A program made the position numbers and the translations under genes. From Oscillospiraceae bacterium (GTDB lineage: Bacteria > Bacillota > Clostridia > UMGS1810), in the NCBI GenBank assembly GCA_015068975.1, contig SVJM01000002.1, positions 62,001 through 126,000 of the forward strand: a stretch of 64,000 bases of DNA, read 5' to 3'. Below the pieces are notes generated by a model that ran no database searches, was not told the DNA's origin, and saw nothing but the letters and a program-made list of their open reading frames with translations. Position 1 is the first letter of the stretch. Each line of letters opens with the position of its first letter. Shown one piece after another: positions 34,653 through 43,872 of the stretch.

Positions 34653-35534
34653 TTATTCCCCTCCGTATACATAACGGGCAGATACATACTTTACAATTGT
34701 CATACCCGTAAGAAGAATAATCATAAGGATAAAGGCAATAGCCGCAGCGAAATGGAGATTGTTTGCAACATACTGTCCTTCAATAGCATCACCTATAAGA
34801 AAGAACTTACCATTACCCAGTTTCTGCGAAATATAAAAGGTACTGATAGATGGTATAAGCACCATATTGATTCCTGATATTACCCCCGGCATACTAAGAG
34901 GAAATACTACCCTCTTCAACACTGATGCATTTGAGCATCCAAGATCCTTTGCAGCCTCAAGAAGATTTGTATCAAGCTTTGCAAGGATTGAGTATATAGG
35001 CAGTACCATATATGGAAAATAGTCATATACCATACCGATGATAACTGCAGTCTCTGTTCCGATAAGCTTCACAGGACTAATACCCATAGAACCCAAAAAT
35101 GTATTTATAATACCTGTATCCTGAAGTATTGTCATCCATGCATATGTCCTTATAAGGAAATTCATCCACATAGGAATCATTATAAGAGTGACCATTGTTT
35201 TTTGAGTCTTTTCTTTTGCACGGGACATTATATAAGCAATCGGATATCCCATAAGAAGACAAATTACAGTAGAGATCACAGCAAGTTTAAGTGAACGCAT
35301 AAAAATAACAATATATGTTCTCACTTCTTCACTTGTACCGTCATCGGCTACAATATTGCTCTTCGCATTAAAAAATCTTAAGATATTTTCTAATGTAAAA
35401 TTAAAATTATTGTCTGTAAACGCATAATATGCCACAAAAAGCAATGGTACTACCACAAATACAAATGACCACACAGAATAAGGTATAAGAGCTGTACGAT
35501 ATGTATTGTGGCCTTTGATCACACCATTTTTCAT
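34653..35534 (-). CDS. potB: Polyamine ABC transporter permease
   Basis: 293 residues, six membrane spans, with the EAA loop [34 protein letters not shown] overlaps the potA TGA (ATGA), so translation is coupled. With PotC it forms the membrane channel. Confidence 0.94.
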   Translation of the reverse strand: MKNGVIKGHNTYRTALIPYSVWSFVFVVVPLLFVAYYAFTDNNFNFTLENILRFFNAKSNIVADDGTSEEVRTYIVIFMRSLKLAVISTVICLLMGYPIAYIMSRAKEKTQKTMVTLIMIPMWMNFLIRTYAWMTILQDTGIINTFLGSMGISPVKLIGTETAVIIGMVYDYFPYMVLPIYSILAKLDTNLLEAAKDLGCSNASVLKRVVFPLSMPGVISGINMVLIPSISTFYISQKLGNGKFFLIGDAIEGQYVANNLHFAAAIAFILMIILLTGMTIVKYVSARYVYGGE

Positions 35535-36649
35535 TCTTGATCTTCACCTCCGGGATTGGAGAGTTCATCAAGCTCGTTTGAAAATGAAGAATAATCCCCG
35601 AACATACCTGAGTATTCAGATTTTTTCATAATATGAATTGCATCAGGCTCCAGAGTGATACCAATATATGAATCCTCATGTACAGGGTCTGTAGTCTGTA
35701 TCATCCACATAAAGCCATTGATATCAACAATTGCTTCATTATGAACGCCCATAAATGTGACTGACTTAACAGTACCGCAAAGCATACCCTCTTTAGGCTT
35801 CACAATATCCACATCCTCAGGTCTTATAACCACATCCACAGGCTCGTTTTCTTCAAAGCCTGTGTCAAGACATTCAAATGTATGTCCGCCAAATGAAACG
35901 GAATAGTCTTTTATCATCACGCCGTCTACAATATTACTTTCGCCAATAAAGTCTGCCACAAAAGCATTTACAGGCTCATTGTATACATCTACAGGTGTGC
36001 CTATCTGCTGAATCTTGCCATCACTCATTACTACTACAGTATCAGACATACTGAGTGCTTCTTCCTGATCATGAGTGATAAATACAAATGTTATACCTGT
36101 ATTTTTCTGTATCTTTTTAAGCTCCTGCTGCATATCCTTTCTCAATTTAAGATCAAGTGCACCAAGAGGTTCATCAAGCAAAAGAACCTTAGGTTCATTT
36201 ACAAGTGCTCTTGCAATGGCAACTCTCTGTTGCTGACCACCAGAAAGACTTGTGACCTTTCTGTTGCCAAAACCTGAGAGCATTACCATATCAAGCATTT
36301 TTTCTACTTTTTCTTTTATTTCATTCTTAGGAAGCTTCTGCTCTTTAAGACCAAAAGCAACATTATCAAATACGTTGAGATGCGGAAAAAGAGCATACCT
36401 CTGAAACACAGTATTGACATGTCTCTTATGAGGAGGCAGATCATTGATTCTCTCTCCCATAAACATCACATCACCTGCGTCACTTTCTTCAAATCCACCG
36501 ATAATTCTCAGTGTAGTGGTCTTACCACAACCTGAAGGACCGAGAAGTGTTATAAATTCATTATCATATATATCAAGACTGATATTATCAAGGATAAGCT
36601 CATTATCAAATGATTTGGATATGTTTTTTAGTTCGATAATCTTTTTCAT
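35531..36649 (-). CDS. potA: Polyamine ABC transporter ATP-binding protein
   Basis: About 372 residues. Walker [11 protein letters not shown]-loop, signature [15 protein letters not shown], Walker [13 protein letters not shown] and H-loop THDQEEAL are intact; the C-terminal 100 residues form a TOBE-like domain. The ATG at 36649 is preferred, with GTGGAG nine bases upstream; upstream in-frame GTG and ATG codons overlap that site. Its ribosome site begins only a few bases after the T-run of the terminator ending the RNA at 36665-37040, so that RNA may be its leader. Confidence 0.95.
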   Translation of the reverse strand: MKKIIELKNISKSFDNELILDNISLDIYDNEFITLLGPSGCGKTTTLRIIGGFEESDAGDVMFMGERINDLPPHKRHVNTVFQRYALFPHLNVFDNVAFGLKEQKLPKNEIKEKVEKMLDMVMLSGFGNRKVTSLSGGQQQRVAIARALVNEPKVLLLDEPLGALDLKLRKDMQQELKKIQKNTGITFVFITHDQEEALSMSDTVVVMSDGKIQQIGTPVDVYNEPVNAFVADFIGESNIVDGVMIKDYSVSFGGHTFECLDTGFEENEPVDVVIRPEDVDIVKPKEGMLCGTVKSVTFMGVHNEAIVDINGFMWMIQTTDPVHEDSYIGITLEPDAIHIMKKSEYSGMFGDYSSFSNELDELSNPGGEDQE

Positions 36650-36664
36650 GTAATTCATCTCCAC

Positions 36665-36697
36665 AAAAAAAGTGATATACCCTATGGCATATCACTT
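36665..36697 (-). terminator. Intrinsic terminator directly upstream of potA
   Basis: Minus-strand stem AAGTGATAT-CC/GG-ATATCACTT followed by seven T residues. The potA ribosome site starts two bases later. An upstream GTGATAT (about 36729-36737) could pair with the 3' arm instead. Confidence 0.85.
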
Positions 36698-37040
36698 GTA
36701 CTCATTATGAATCTTCATAGCTGTACCATCATATCACAATACTATCCCAATAATAACCGGTACAGATATTCATACTCAAATCTGGATCAGAGTCTATATA
36801 GCAAGGATTACTTTTACTACTCTTATTGACCATTTTACAAGTTTATGCCAGAGGCATTTTCGGTTTATGAAGTAACCAACTTACAAAACTGAGCTTCTAA
36901 CTCAATCAATAAGGCAACAGAAGTTGCCAACCGCAATTATGCGGTCTTCGGCATTCGACCCGGCTGTCCGTATGGCCTTGGCAGGGTTTCCCCGGCGGTC
37001 GTTCAATCTTGCTTTGGAAACACTGTTCCAATTGAGATCT
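36665..37040 (-). ncRNA. Structured RNA of about 375 nt (raiA-motif-like, or leader of the pot operon)
   Basis: A consensus promoter (37046-37074) and a strong terminator delimit the RNA. It has no reading frame of note but many perfect small hairpins: TTGGAA/TTCCAA, GGG-GAAA-CCC inside a CGACC/GGGTCG stem, ACCGCA/TGCGGT, GGCAAC-TTCT-GTTGCC, ATGCC-TCT-GGCAT. The G+C-rich first 190 bases contrast with the AT-rich surroundings. The motifs ACGGACAGCCGGGTCGAA and ATGCCGAAGACCGC recall the raiA RNA motif, and the hpf/raiA gene lies 1 kb away, but divergent. It is not tmRNA, RNase P or 6S RNA by any landmark I can see. Confidence 0.75.
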
Positions 37041-37045
37041 TTGTT

Positions 37046-37074
37046 AGTATAGCACAGCTATCAAAAAATGTCAA
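37046..37074 (-). promoter_or_regulatory. Consensus promoter of the structured RNA
   Basis: TTGACA and TATACT with exactly 17 bases between them on the minus strand, the best-matched promoter in the window. Expected start near 37038-37040. Confidence 0.85.
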
Positions 37075-37172
37075 TAAAAATAACTTGTACATATTTGCAC
37101 TTTATTACAAAAAGTCCTTTTGACATATGTAACTTACTTGTGTTATACTAAAACAAATTTTCGGAGGTACAT

Positions 37173-37976
37173 ATGAATATTTCAATTTTTGGCAAAAGTG
37201 AATGGGCAAAGAAGCTCTGTTGTATATTAAATAAACTGAATACAGAAGTATCAGGTGTATATGATACCAATCTACAGTCTGCAGTGGAATTAGCCGCTGC
37301 CATTGATTCCAAAGCGTACATAAACACCAAAGAAGCTATAGAGTGTTCTGATGTAATAATTCTTACAGACAATAATGATATGAAAACATATCTTTCCCTT
37401 ATCAAAAAGCACAAAGCGGAAAATAAGATATTGTGTATGATATCAAAGAATAATACCTCTGACAAAATCTATACAGATAATCTTAATACACACTTTTCAT
37501 TATACTCACCTGTGCTTTTCGGTAAAAAAGATAAGATAACAGAAGCTCCCTCTTTTATGATTGAAGGCTATGGCATAAGGTATACAGAGTTTATAGATTT
37601 TATTACTTCCATAGGATGTAAGTTTACTGTATTGTCAATCGAAGATGCAAAGGCTTTTCAATCCATATTGAATCTATATACAAACGGTATTGAAACGCTT
37701 ACAAAAATCCTTGAAACAGGCTTAAATGAACTATCTGTAACGGATACTGAGCTGCTTTCAGCCATTACAAAGCAAATCACAGACTCCGGATCTTATGATG
37801 GATCATTCTTTATAAACGATACCCATTCCGTTATAAAAACACTTGACTGTCTGAAAATTAAGAAAAAATCATCCTTAAGCTCTCTGTATAAGATTCTGGG
37901 GCTGAATGCTCTCGAATATACAAGCTACAACAAGGAAGAAAAGGAGCATTTCACAAAAATACTTATAGAAAATTAA
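37173..37976 (+). CDS. Rossmann-like / DUF2520 protein
   Basis: 267 residues. The N-terminal half is a nucleotide-binding fold resembling F420/NADP oxidoreductases (MNISIFGKSEWAKKLCCILN), with the glycine motif weakened to FGKSEW. The C-terminal half matches DUF2520 (LYSPVLFGKK, FITSIGCKF, AKAFQSILNLYTNGIETLTK). The family neighbours pantothenate genes in other Firmicutes; here its neighbour is hpf. Substrate unknown. GGAGG five bases before the ATG. Confidence 0.75.
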   Translation: MNISIFGKSEWAKKLCCILNKLNTEVSGVYDTNLQSAVELAAAIDSKAYINTKEAIECSDVIILTDNNDMKTYLSLIKKHKAENKILCMISKNNTSDKIYTDNLNTHFSLYSPVLFGKKDKITEAPSFMIEGYGIRYTEFIDFITSIGCKFTVLSIEDAKAFQSILNLYTNGIETLTKILETGLNELSVTDTELLSAITKQITDSGSYDGSFFINDTHSVIKTLDCLKIKKKSSLSSLYKILGLNALEYTSYNKEEKEHFTKILIEN

Positions 37977-37983
37977 ATTTCTT

Positions 37984-38008
37984 GTTTAAAGTCTCCTGTT
38001 TTGGGTAT
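37984..38008 (+). promoter_or_regulatory. Sigma-B-like promoter of hpf
   Basis: GTTTAA, 13 bases, GGGTAT: an exact match to the Bacillus general-stress sigma-B consensus. It lies directly after the preceding stop codon and 57 bases before the hpf ATG. Bacillus hpf (yvyD) is known to be sigma-B controlled. Confidence 0.6.
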
Positions 38009-38064
38009 ATAAATATAAAGATAGTTTAACTGTCTTTAATGCTATAAAAGGGAGATGTTATTTT

Positions 38065-38586
38065 ATGAAGACTATCATCGTATCAAGAAAAATGGAGCTT
38101 ACCGAAGGCATTAAATCCCACGTTGAAAAGAAAATCAAAAAGCTTGATAAGTTTTTCAAAGAAGATGCAAATGCCACAGTGACACTCTCTACACAAAAAG
38201 ACAACCAAAAAGCCGAGCTTACCATTACATACGAAGGTATGCTCTATCGTGCAGAAGTTGTGACCGAGGATCTTTACAAATCAATTGACAGGGTTGTGGA
38301 GCTTCTTGAACGTCAGATCAGAAAGCAAAAAACAAAGCTTGAAAAAAGACTCAAAACAGGTGCGTTTGTTGCTGATACTGATATGGAACCAATCGAGGAA
38401 GAAAAGGAGTTCAACATTGTAAAAACCAAGACCTATTCCGCAAAACCGATGAGTCCATCAGAAGCAATCCTTCAGATGAATCTTCTGGGACATGGCTTCT
38501 ATATCTTCGAAGATTCCCAAAACGGCGGCACAAGTGTTGTATACAAGAGAAATGACGGAGATTACGGTCTAATAGAAATTAAATAG
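38065..38586 (+). CDS. hpf: Ribosome hibernation promoting factor, long form
   Basis: 173 residues. The N-terminal domain (about 1-100) begins KTIIVSRKMELTEGIKSHVEKKIKKLDKFF and binds the decoding centre of 30S subunits. The C-terminal domain (about 115-173, KPMSPSEAILQMNLLGHGFYIF, VVYKRNDGDYGLIEIK) dimerises and joins two 70S ribosomes into 100S particles. Also called RaiA. A candidate stress promoter lies upstream, and a terminator follows at once, so it is monocistronic from that promoter. Confidence 0.95.
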   Translation: MKTIIVSRKMELTEGIKSHVEKKIKKLDKFFKEDANATVTLSTQKDNQKAELTITYEGMLYRAEVVTEDLYKSIDRVVELLERQIRKQKTKLEKRLKTGAFVADTDMEPIEEEKEFNIVKTKTYSAKPMSPSEAILQMNLLGHGFYIFEDSQNGGTSVVYKRNDGDYGLIEIK

Positions 38587-38598
38587 AATAATAGTTTA

Positions 38599-38632
38599 CA
38601 GCCATCGGATATTTCCGATGGCTGATTTTTTA
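38599..38632 (+). terminator. Terminator of hpf
   Basis: Stem CAGCCATCGGA/TCCGATGGCTG followed by TTTTTT, about a dozen bases after the hpf stop. Confidence 0.88.
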
Positions 38633-38640
38633 TGTGATAG

Positions 38641-38741
38641 GAATTTTCGCGGTCCACGGCGAAAATTTGCATCACGCAAAAAAGTGTACCGCCCTACCCC
38701 AAGATTGGGGGCAAGGGGGTTGATGTGCTAAAGCACTTTTT
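38641..38741. repeat. Palindrome-rich intergenic block and terminator of the MATE gene
   Basis: Successive hairpins: AATTTTCGC/GCGAAAATT, TTTGC/GCAAA, a long AAAAAAGTG/CACTTTTTT stem that encloses CCC..CCCC/GGGG..GGG, and GTGCTAAAGCAC. The last ones serve as a terminator on the minus strand. The design resembles the palindrome mosaic at 6862-7038 but with a different spacer. Confidence 0.65.
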
Positions 38742-40108
38742 TATAATTTAACATATACCTCATTTTTTATAATCTTATTTTTGGCGTACAAATACAACAG
38801 ACTATACATTATAAATGTTATAACCCACGTTACAGGATAAGACATAAACAAAGCCTCTGGTGTACCAATCATTTTAAATACTGTGAATATCCAAAGGATT
38901 CGCAGTCCACATATACACACTACAGAAATAATCATATCACCTAAAGCATATCCCAGACCGCGAAGTGTTGCTGACATCACATCCATCAATCCGCACAAGC
39001 CGTACGTACTGCACACAATGGTGACTCTGATTATCCCCATTTTAATTGCTTCTATATCATTTGGAGCATATATTCTTATCAGATTTTCGGCACAGGATAA
39101 TGTAATAATAATCTCTATAATCCATACAATCAACACATCCAAAAGACAATATGCTACAATTTTGTTTATGCGTTTGTAGTTTCTTGCCCCCAGATTCTGA
39201 CTGACAAAAGCAACAGCGCCGTGAGAGAAAGAGTTAACTGCAACATAATAAAAATGCCCTATATTGTCTGCAGCTGCATTTCCTGCAATCATAGCTGATC
39301 CAAATCCGTTTATTGCTGTCTGCACCATAACATTTGATACTGAAAAAAACACACTCTGCATTCCTGTTGGGATTCCCACCTTCAATATATCAAAAAGTCT
39401 GTCCCTGTATACCTTAAGCCGGCTGATATATAGTCTTGTATAATCCTCCTCTTTCACAAGAATAACTGTTATTATAACCGCAGAAACCGTCTGTGAAATA
39501 ACAGTTGCCAATGCTACTCCGGCAGCCTTCATCCTGAATTGAAGCACAAATATAAGATTAAGAATAACATTTATTATTCCTGATAAAGAAACTATATAAA
39601 AAGGCCTTCTTGTATCGCCCTTGGCACGGAGTATTGCCGCAGAGAATGTATATAGAAGATTTGGTATATTACCAATAAACACAATCTGCATATAAATCTT
39701 TGCCTGAGGCATTACATTATCAGGCACCCTTATCATTTCAAGAAGTGGATGAGCAAATATAACCCCAAATACAGATACAAACAATCCGCACATAAGACTT
39801 AGCATAATAGCAGTATGTATAATTTCGTGAATCTTATTTTTGTTTTTTTCACCAAGAGCTCTGCCCAGAGTAACACTTACTCCAAGAGAAATACCAACGA
39901 AAAAATTAAGTATAAGTGCAGATATAGAACCGGTTGTACCAACACCGGCAAGAGCCTCCTGACCTGCATATCTTCCAACAACTATTACATCTGCAGCATG
40001 ATACATATTCTGAAGCAACGCCGTGAGTACAAAGGGGATTGTAAACTTAAATATATTTACAAAAAGAGGTCCTGAACACATATCTATACTTTTTGACTTT
40101 GAAAACAT
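38741..40108 (-). CDS. MATE family efflux transporter
   Basis: About 455 residues and twelve membrane spans. The N-terminal half shows MYHAADVIVVGRYAGQEALAGVGTTGSI and the second half the matching NVMVQTAINGFGSAMIAGNAAADNI, the two-fold repeat of MATE/NorM proteins. It exports cationic compounds in exchange for sodium or protons; substrates unknown. The ATG at 40108 follows GGAGG at seven bases, better than the GTG at 40114. Confidence 0.92.
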   Translation of the reverse strand: MFSKSKSIDMCSGPLFVNIFKFTIPFVLTALLQNMYHAADVIVVGRYAGQEALAGVGTTGSISALILNFFVGISLGVSVTLGRALGEKNKNKIHEIIHTAIMLSLMCGLFVSVFGVIFAHPLLEMIRVPDNVMPQAKIYMQIVFIGNIPNLLYTFSAAILRAKGDTRRPFYIVSLSGIINVILNLIFVLQFRMKAAGVALATVISQTVSAVIITVILVKEEDYTRLYISRLKVYRDRLFDILKVGIPTGMQSVFFSVSNVMVQTAINGFGSAMIAGNAAADNIGHFYYVAVNSFSHGAVAFVSQNLGARNYKRINKIVAYCLLDVLIVWIIEIIITLSCAENLIRIYAPNDIEAIKMGIIRVTIVCSTYGLCGLMDVMSATLRGLGYALGDMIISVVCICGLRILWIFTVFKMIGTPEALFMSYPVTWVITFIMYSLLYLYAKNKIIKNEVYVKL

Positions 40109-40255
40109 ATACACCCCTCCATTTCCACAGAATAATTCTATTATACTTTATACACTCAAAAAATAGTATTTTGTCATTTAAACATGGTATAAAGTAATAA
40201 TTTGAACAAATAAAAAAATTGACAGTTGAATTGTATTAAAATAGACTTTTTTGTG

Positions 40256-40284
40256 TTGAAATTTCACCTTATTTATGATATGAT
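40256..40284 (+). promoter_or_regulatory. Promoter of glnN
   Basis: TTGAAA and TATGAT with a 17-base spacer, about 40 bases before the ATG. A second possible promoter (TTGACA, 17 bases, TAGACT) starts at 40219. Confidence 0.55.
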
Positions 40285-40325
40285 AAAATGTGTTTTTATT
40301 TTCAGAATTACAAAGGAGAAGGCAT

Positions 40326-42416
40326 ATGTTAAATGTAACAAAAATATTCGGAGAAAATGTGTTTGATGACAGTGTAATGAAAGAACGTCTGCCTGAAGAT
40401 ATCTACAACGCTGTCAAAAAAACAATTACAGAAGGCACAAGCCTTGATATAGAAGTAGCAAATGTAGTAGCAAACGCTATGAAAGACTGGGCAATAGAAA
40501 AAGGCTGTACACATTATACACACTGGTTTCAGCCTATGACAGGTATCACAGCCGAAAAGCATGACAGCTTCATAGAGCCGACCAAAGATGGTCATATCAT
40601 AATGGACTTTTCGGGAAAAGCCCTTATAAAAGGTGAGCCTGATGCATCAAGCTTTCCTTCAGGCGGACTACGTTCCACATTTGAAGCACGAGGATATACA
40701 GCATGGGATCCCACATCATATGCATTTGTAAAGGATGGTTCACTCTGCATCCCTACAGCCTTTTGTGCATACAACGGTGATACCCTTGACAAAAAGACCC
40801 CCCTTCTCCGCTCTATGGAAGCCATCAACACTCAGGCTCTCAGAATTCTAAGACTCTTCGGCAATACAGAGGCAAAAAGAGTAATCACAACAGTAGGTCC
40901 TGAACAGGAATATTTCCTTGTTGATAAAGAATACTACAATCAGAGAAAAGACCTTACAATCACAGGCAGAACCCTTTTTGGTGCAATGCCACCAAAGGGT
41001 CAGGAAATGAACGATCATTATTTCGGAGCTATAAAGACAAGAGTTTCTGCATTTATGAAGGAGCTTGACGAAACACTATGGAAGCTTGGAATCCTTGCAA
41101 AAACCAAGCACAATGAAGCCGCTCCTGCACAGCATGAGCTTGCACCTATATTTACTATCGGAAATATTGCTACCGATCACAATCAGCTTACAATGGAGTT
41201 TATGAAAAAAATTGCAGAAAAGCACTCCCTTGTTTGTCTCCTTCACGAAAAACCATTCAAAGGCGTCAACGGAAGCGGTAAGCACAACAACTGGTCACTT
41301 TCTACAGATACCGGAGAAAATCTCTTAAAGCCGGGCAAAGAGCCACATAACAACCTACAGTTCCTCACATTCCTTTGTGCAGTGGTAAAGGCTGTGGATA
41401 TGTATCAGGATTTACTGAGAATCTCTGTAGCAAGTGCAGGAAACGATCACAGACTTGGCGCTCACGAAGCACCACCTGCTATAGTGTCTATGTTTCTTGG
41501 TTCCGATCTTGAAGGAGTCCTTGAATCTATCGAAAAAGGCGTAGAATACAAAAAAGAAGCAAAGAAAAAAGTAATGGTAGGCGTTGATGCTGTTCCATTA
41601 TTCACAATGGATACATCTGACAGAAACAGAACAAGTCCTTTTGCATTTACCGGAAACAAGTTTGAATTCCGTATGCTTGGCTCATCAGATTCCATAGCAT
41701 GTACAAATGTCATGCTGAATACTGCAGTTGCAGAAGTACTCATGGGCTTTGCTGATGAACTGGAAGGAAAAGCTGATTTTGAAAAAGCTCTCAGAGAGCT
41801 TCTTAAGAAAACCTGCAAAAACCACAAGAGAATCATATTTAATGGAAACAACTATAGTGATGAATGGGTAAAAGAAGCAGAAAAGCGTGGACTTTCCAAC
41901 TTAAGATCCACTGCTGATGCTCTCCCATTGTATCCATCAGATAAATATATCGAATTATTCAAAAGACATGGTATTTACACAGAAACAGAAGTTAGATCCA
42001 GATGTGAAATTCTTCTGGAAAACTACTCAAAAACTCTGAACATTGAAGCAAAAACCATGATCGATATGACAAAGAAGGATATCATCCCTGCAATAAGCAA
42101 GTACACAGGCATCCTTGCAGAGAGCATCGCAAACAAAAAGGCTGTTCTTCCGGACTTTGAATTCAGAGCTGAAGAAGAAATCCTCTCCACACTTACAAAG
42201 CTTACAAATGAAATTTACTCTTCTATGGTAGTACTTGAGGACAAGCTTAACTCTGCTCCCGAAATCAACGGAACAAAAGAAGTGGCAAAATACTTTGAAG
42301 AAAACGTACTCAAAAATATGGAGCTTTTAAGAATACCTGTTGACAATGCAGAGACACTTTGCTCAAGTGAATACTGGCCAATGCCTACATACGAAAAACT
42401 TTTATTTGGTGTATAA
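40326..42416 (+). CDS. glnN: Glutamine synthetase type III
   Basis: 696 residues, the length of GSIII (types I and II are 450-470 or shorter). Key blocks: HWFQPMTG and EKHDSFIEP near the N-terminus, [36 protein letters not shown], and the Arg-containing [21 protein letters not shown]. It makes glutamine from glutamate and ammonia. The ATG at 40326 follows AAGGAG by seven bases. Ten bases separate its stop from the tagA start, so it may drive the next genes. Confidence 0.95.
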   Translation: MLNVTKIFGENVFDDSVMKERLPEDIYNAVKKTITEGTSLDIEVANVVANAMKDWAIEKGCTHYTHWFQPMTGITAEKHDSFIEPTKDGHIIMDFSGKALIKGEPDASSFPSGGLRSTFEARGYTAWDPTSYAFVKDGSLCIPTAFCAYNGDTLDKKTPLLRSMEAINTQALRILRLFGNTEAKRVITTVGPEQEYFLVDKEYYNQRKDLTITGRTLFGAMPPKGQEMNDHYFGAIKTRVSAFMKELDETLWKLGILAKTKHNEAAPAQHELAPIFTIGNIATDHNQLTMEFMKKIAEKHSLVCLLHEKPFKGVNGSGKHNNWSLSTDTGENLLKPGKEPHNNLQFLTFLCAVVKAVDMYQDLLRISVASAGNDHRLGAHEAPPAIVSMFLGSDLEGVLESIEKGVEYKKEAKKKVMVGVDAVPLFTMDTSDRNRTSPFAFTGNKFEFRMLGSSDSIACTNVMLNTAVAEVLMGFADELEGKADFEKALRELLKKTCKNHKRIIFNGNNYSDEWVKEAEKRGLSNLRSTADALPLYPSDKYIELFKRHGIYTETEVRSRCEILLENYSKTLNIEAKTMIDMTKKDIIPAISKYTGILAESIANKKAVLPDFEFRAEEEILSTLTKLTNEIYSSMVVLEDKLNSAPEINGTKEVAKYFEENVLKNMELLRIPVDNAETLCSSEYWPMPTYEKLLFGV

Positions 42417-42426
42417 GGAGGTAAAT

Positions 42427-43167
42427 ATGTCTGATAAAGTAAATATTCTTGGCGTAAAAATCCATAAGGTTTCCATAGAGGAAGCAGTTGAAAAAATTAT
42501 CTCATTTACAAATGAAGATAAGGTGCATACTGTTTTTACACCAAATTCAGAAATGATTATGAATGCATACAGAGATGAAAATATAAAATTAATTCTTAAT
42601 AATGCATCTATGCTTACAGCTGATGGAATCGGTGTTGTAAAAGCAGCCAAGATTGTAAAAAATCCTGTAAAAGAAAGAGCTGCAGGCTATGACATTTCCC
42701 TTAAGCTTATGGAAAGAATGGAAAAAGAGAATAAAACTCTTTATCTTTTCGGCTCCAAGCCTCAGGTGGTAAAGACCGCCTTCGATAATCTTAAGAAAAA
42801 ACATCCGGCTCTTAATATCATTGGATATAGTGACGGATATTTTGATAAGGAAAAAGAAAAAGAAATCATAAAGGATATAAATGAAAAAAATCCTGACGTT
42901 GTTTTTGTATGTCTTGGCTGTCCGAAACAGGAAAAATGGATTAATGATAACAAAGACAACCTTTCTTGCAGAGTTCTTATGGGTCTTGGCGGATGCCTTG
43001 ACGTATATGCAGGATATGTAAAACGTGCACCTGATATTTTTATCAAATTAAACATTGAGTGGTTTTACAGACTTATCAAAGAACCAAAAAGATTTATAAG
43101 AATGTTGGATCTGCCTCGATTTGCAATGAAGGTGATTCTTCACGGAAGAAAATTTCCACAGGACTAA
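42427..43167 (+). CDS. WecG/TagA/CpsF family glycosyltransferase
   Basis: 246 residues, GT26 family. Motifs: NILGVKIHKVSIEEAV, TPNSEMIMNA, MLTADGIGVVKAAKI, LFGSKP, and VFVCLGCPKQEKWI near the C-terminus with a membrane-associating basic tail. These enzymes add N-acetylmannosamine (or a similar acidic sugar) to a lipid-linked precursor of teichoic acid or a secondary wall polymer. A start at 42427 (GGAGG eight bases upstream) avoids an overlap with glnN. Confidence 0.93.
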   Translation: MSDKVNILGVKIHKVSIEEAVEKIISFTNEDKVHTVFTPNSEMIMNAYRDENIKLILNNASMLTADGIGVVKAAKIVKNPVKERAAGYDISLKLMERMEKENKTLYLFGSKPQVVKTAFDNLKKKHPALNIIGYSDGYFDKEKEKEIIKDINEKNPDVVFVCLGCPKQEKWINDNKDNLSCRVLMGLGGCLDVYAGYVKRAPDIFIKLNIEWFYRLIKEPKRFIRMLDLPRFAMKVILHGRKFPQD

Positions 43168-43191
43168 ACTATATACAAAGGACTATTAATT

Positions 43192-43863
43192 ATGGGTAAA
43201 CTAATTGTTATTGAAGGTGTGGACTCATCAGGAAAAGCCACCCAGACAAAAAAGCTTTTTGAAAGACTAAAAAATGAAGGAATAAATGTAAGTGCTATTG
43301 AGTTTCCAAATTACAAAAGCAAGTCATCTGAGCTTGTTAAGATGTATTTAAACGGTGAGTTCGGTCATAATGCAAATGATACTGATCCGTATATGGCATC
43401 GGTGTTTTTTGCTGCGGACAGAGCCGCTTCATTCAAAAAAGAATACAACAAGCTCTTAAGTGAATGTGACATACTTATAGCCGACAGATATACCACATCA
43501 AATATGATCCATCAGGCATCAAAAATCAAGGAAACAGATAAAAAGAATGAATTTCTTGACTGGGTAAGTGACTTTGAATATTCTAAACTTTCCCTGCCAA
43601 AGCCCGATATCACTATCTTTTTGGATATGCCTGTAAAATTTGCAGTGAAGCTTATGGCGGAAAGAAATAACAAAATTAATAACTCCACCATAAAAGATAT
43701 CCACGAAAGTGACGAAAACTATCTCAACGAATCCTACAACAACGCCTGCTTTGTAGCTGAAAGAAACAACTGGACACATATAATGTGCGTTGACGGAGAA
43801 AGAATCAAATCCATAGACGAAATAAACGATGAGATCTATTCATATGTAAGAAACATACTTTAG
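43192..43863 (+). CDS. tmk: Thymidylate kinase
   Basis: 223 residues. The P-loop is EGVDSSGKATQ, slightly different from the usual GxDGAGKTTQ; the DR motif is ADRYTTSNMIHQ and the C-terminal part keeps the TMK layout. It phosphorylates dTMP to dTDP; in wall-polymer neighbourhoods dTDP also feeds dTDP-sugar synthesis. Followed ten bases later by the unknown membrane-anchored gene. Confidence 0.9.
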   Translation: MGKLIVIEGVDSSGKATQTKKLFERLKNEGINVSAIEFPNYKSKSSELVKMYLNGEFGHNANDTDPYMASVFFAADRAASFKKEYNKLLSECDILIADRYTTSNMIHQASKIKETDKKNEFLDWVSDFEYSKLSLPKPDITIFLDMPVKFAVKLMAERNNKINNSTIKDIHESDENYLNESYNNACFVAERNNWTHIMCVDGERIKSIDEINDEIYSYVRNIL

Positions 43864-43872
43864 GAGAAAAAT

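Noticed and set aside
36890-37040. Cobalamin riboswitch or tmRNA
   Set aside because: No B12-box-like core and no tag-peptide frame or tRNA-like 3' end with CCA are present.
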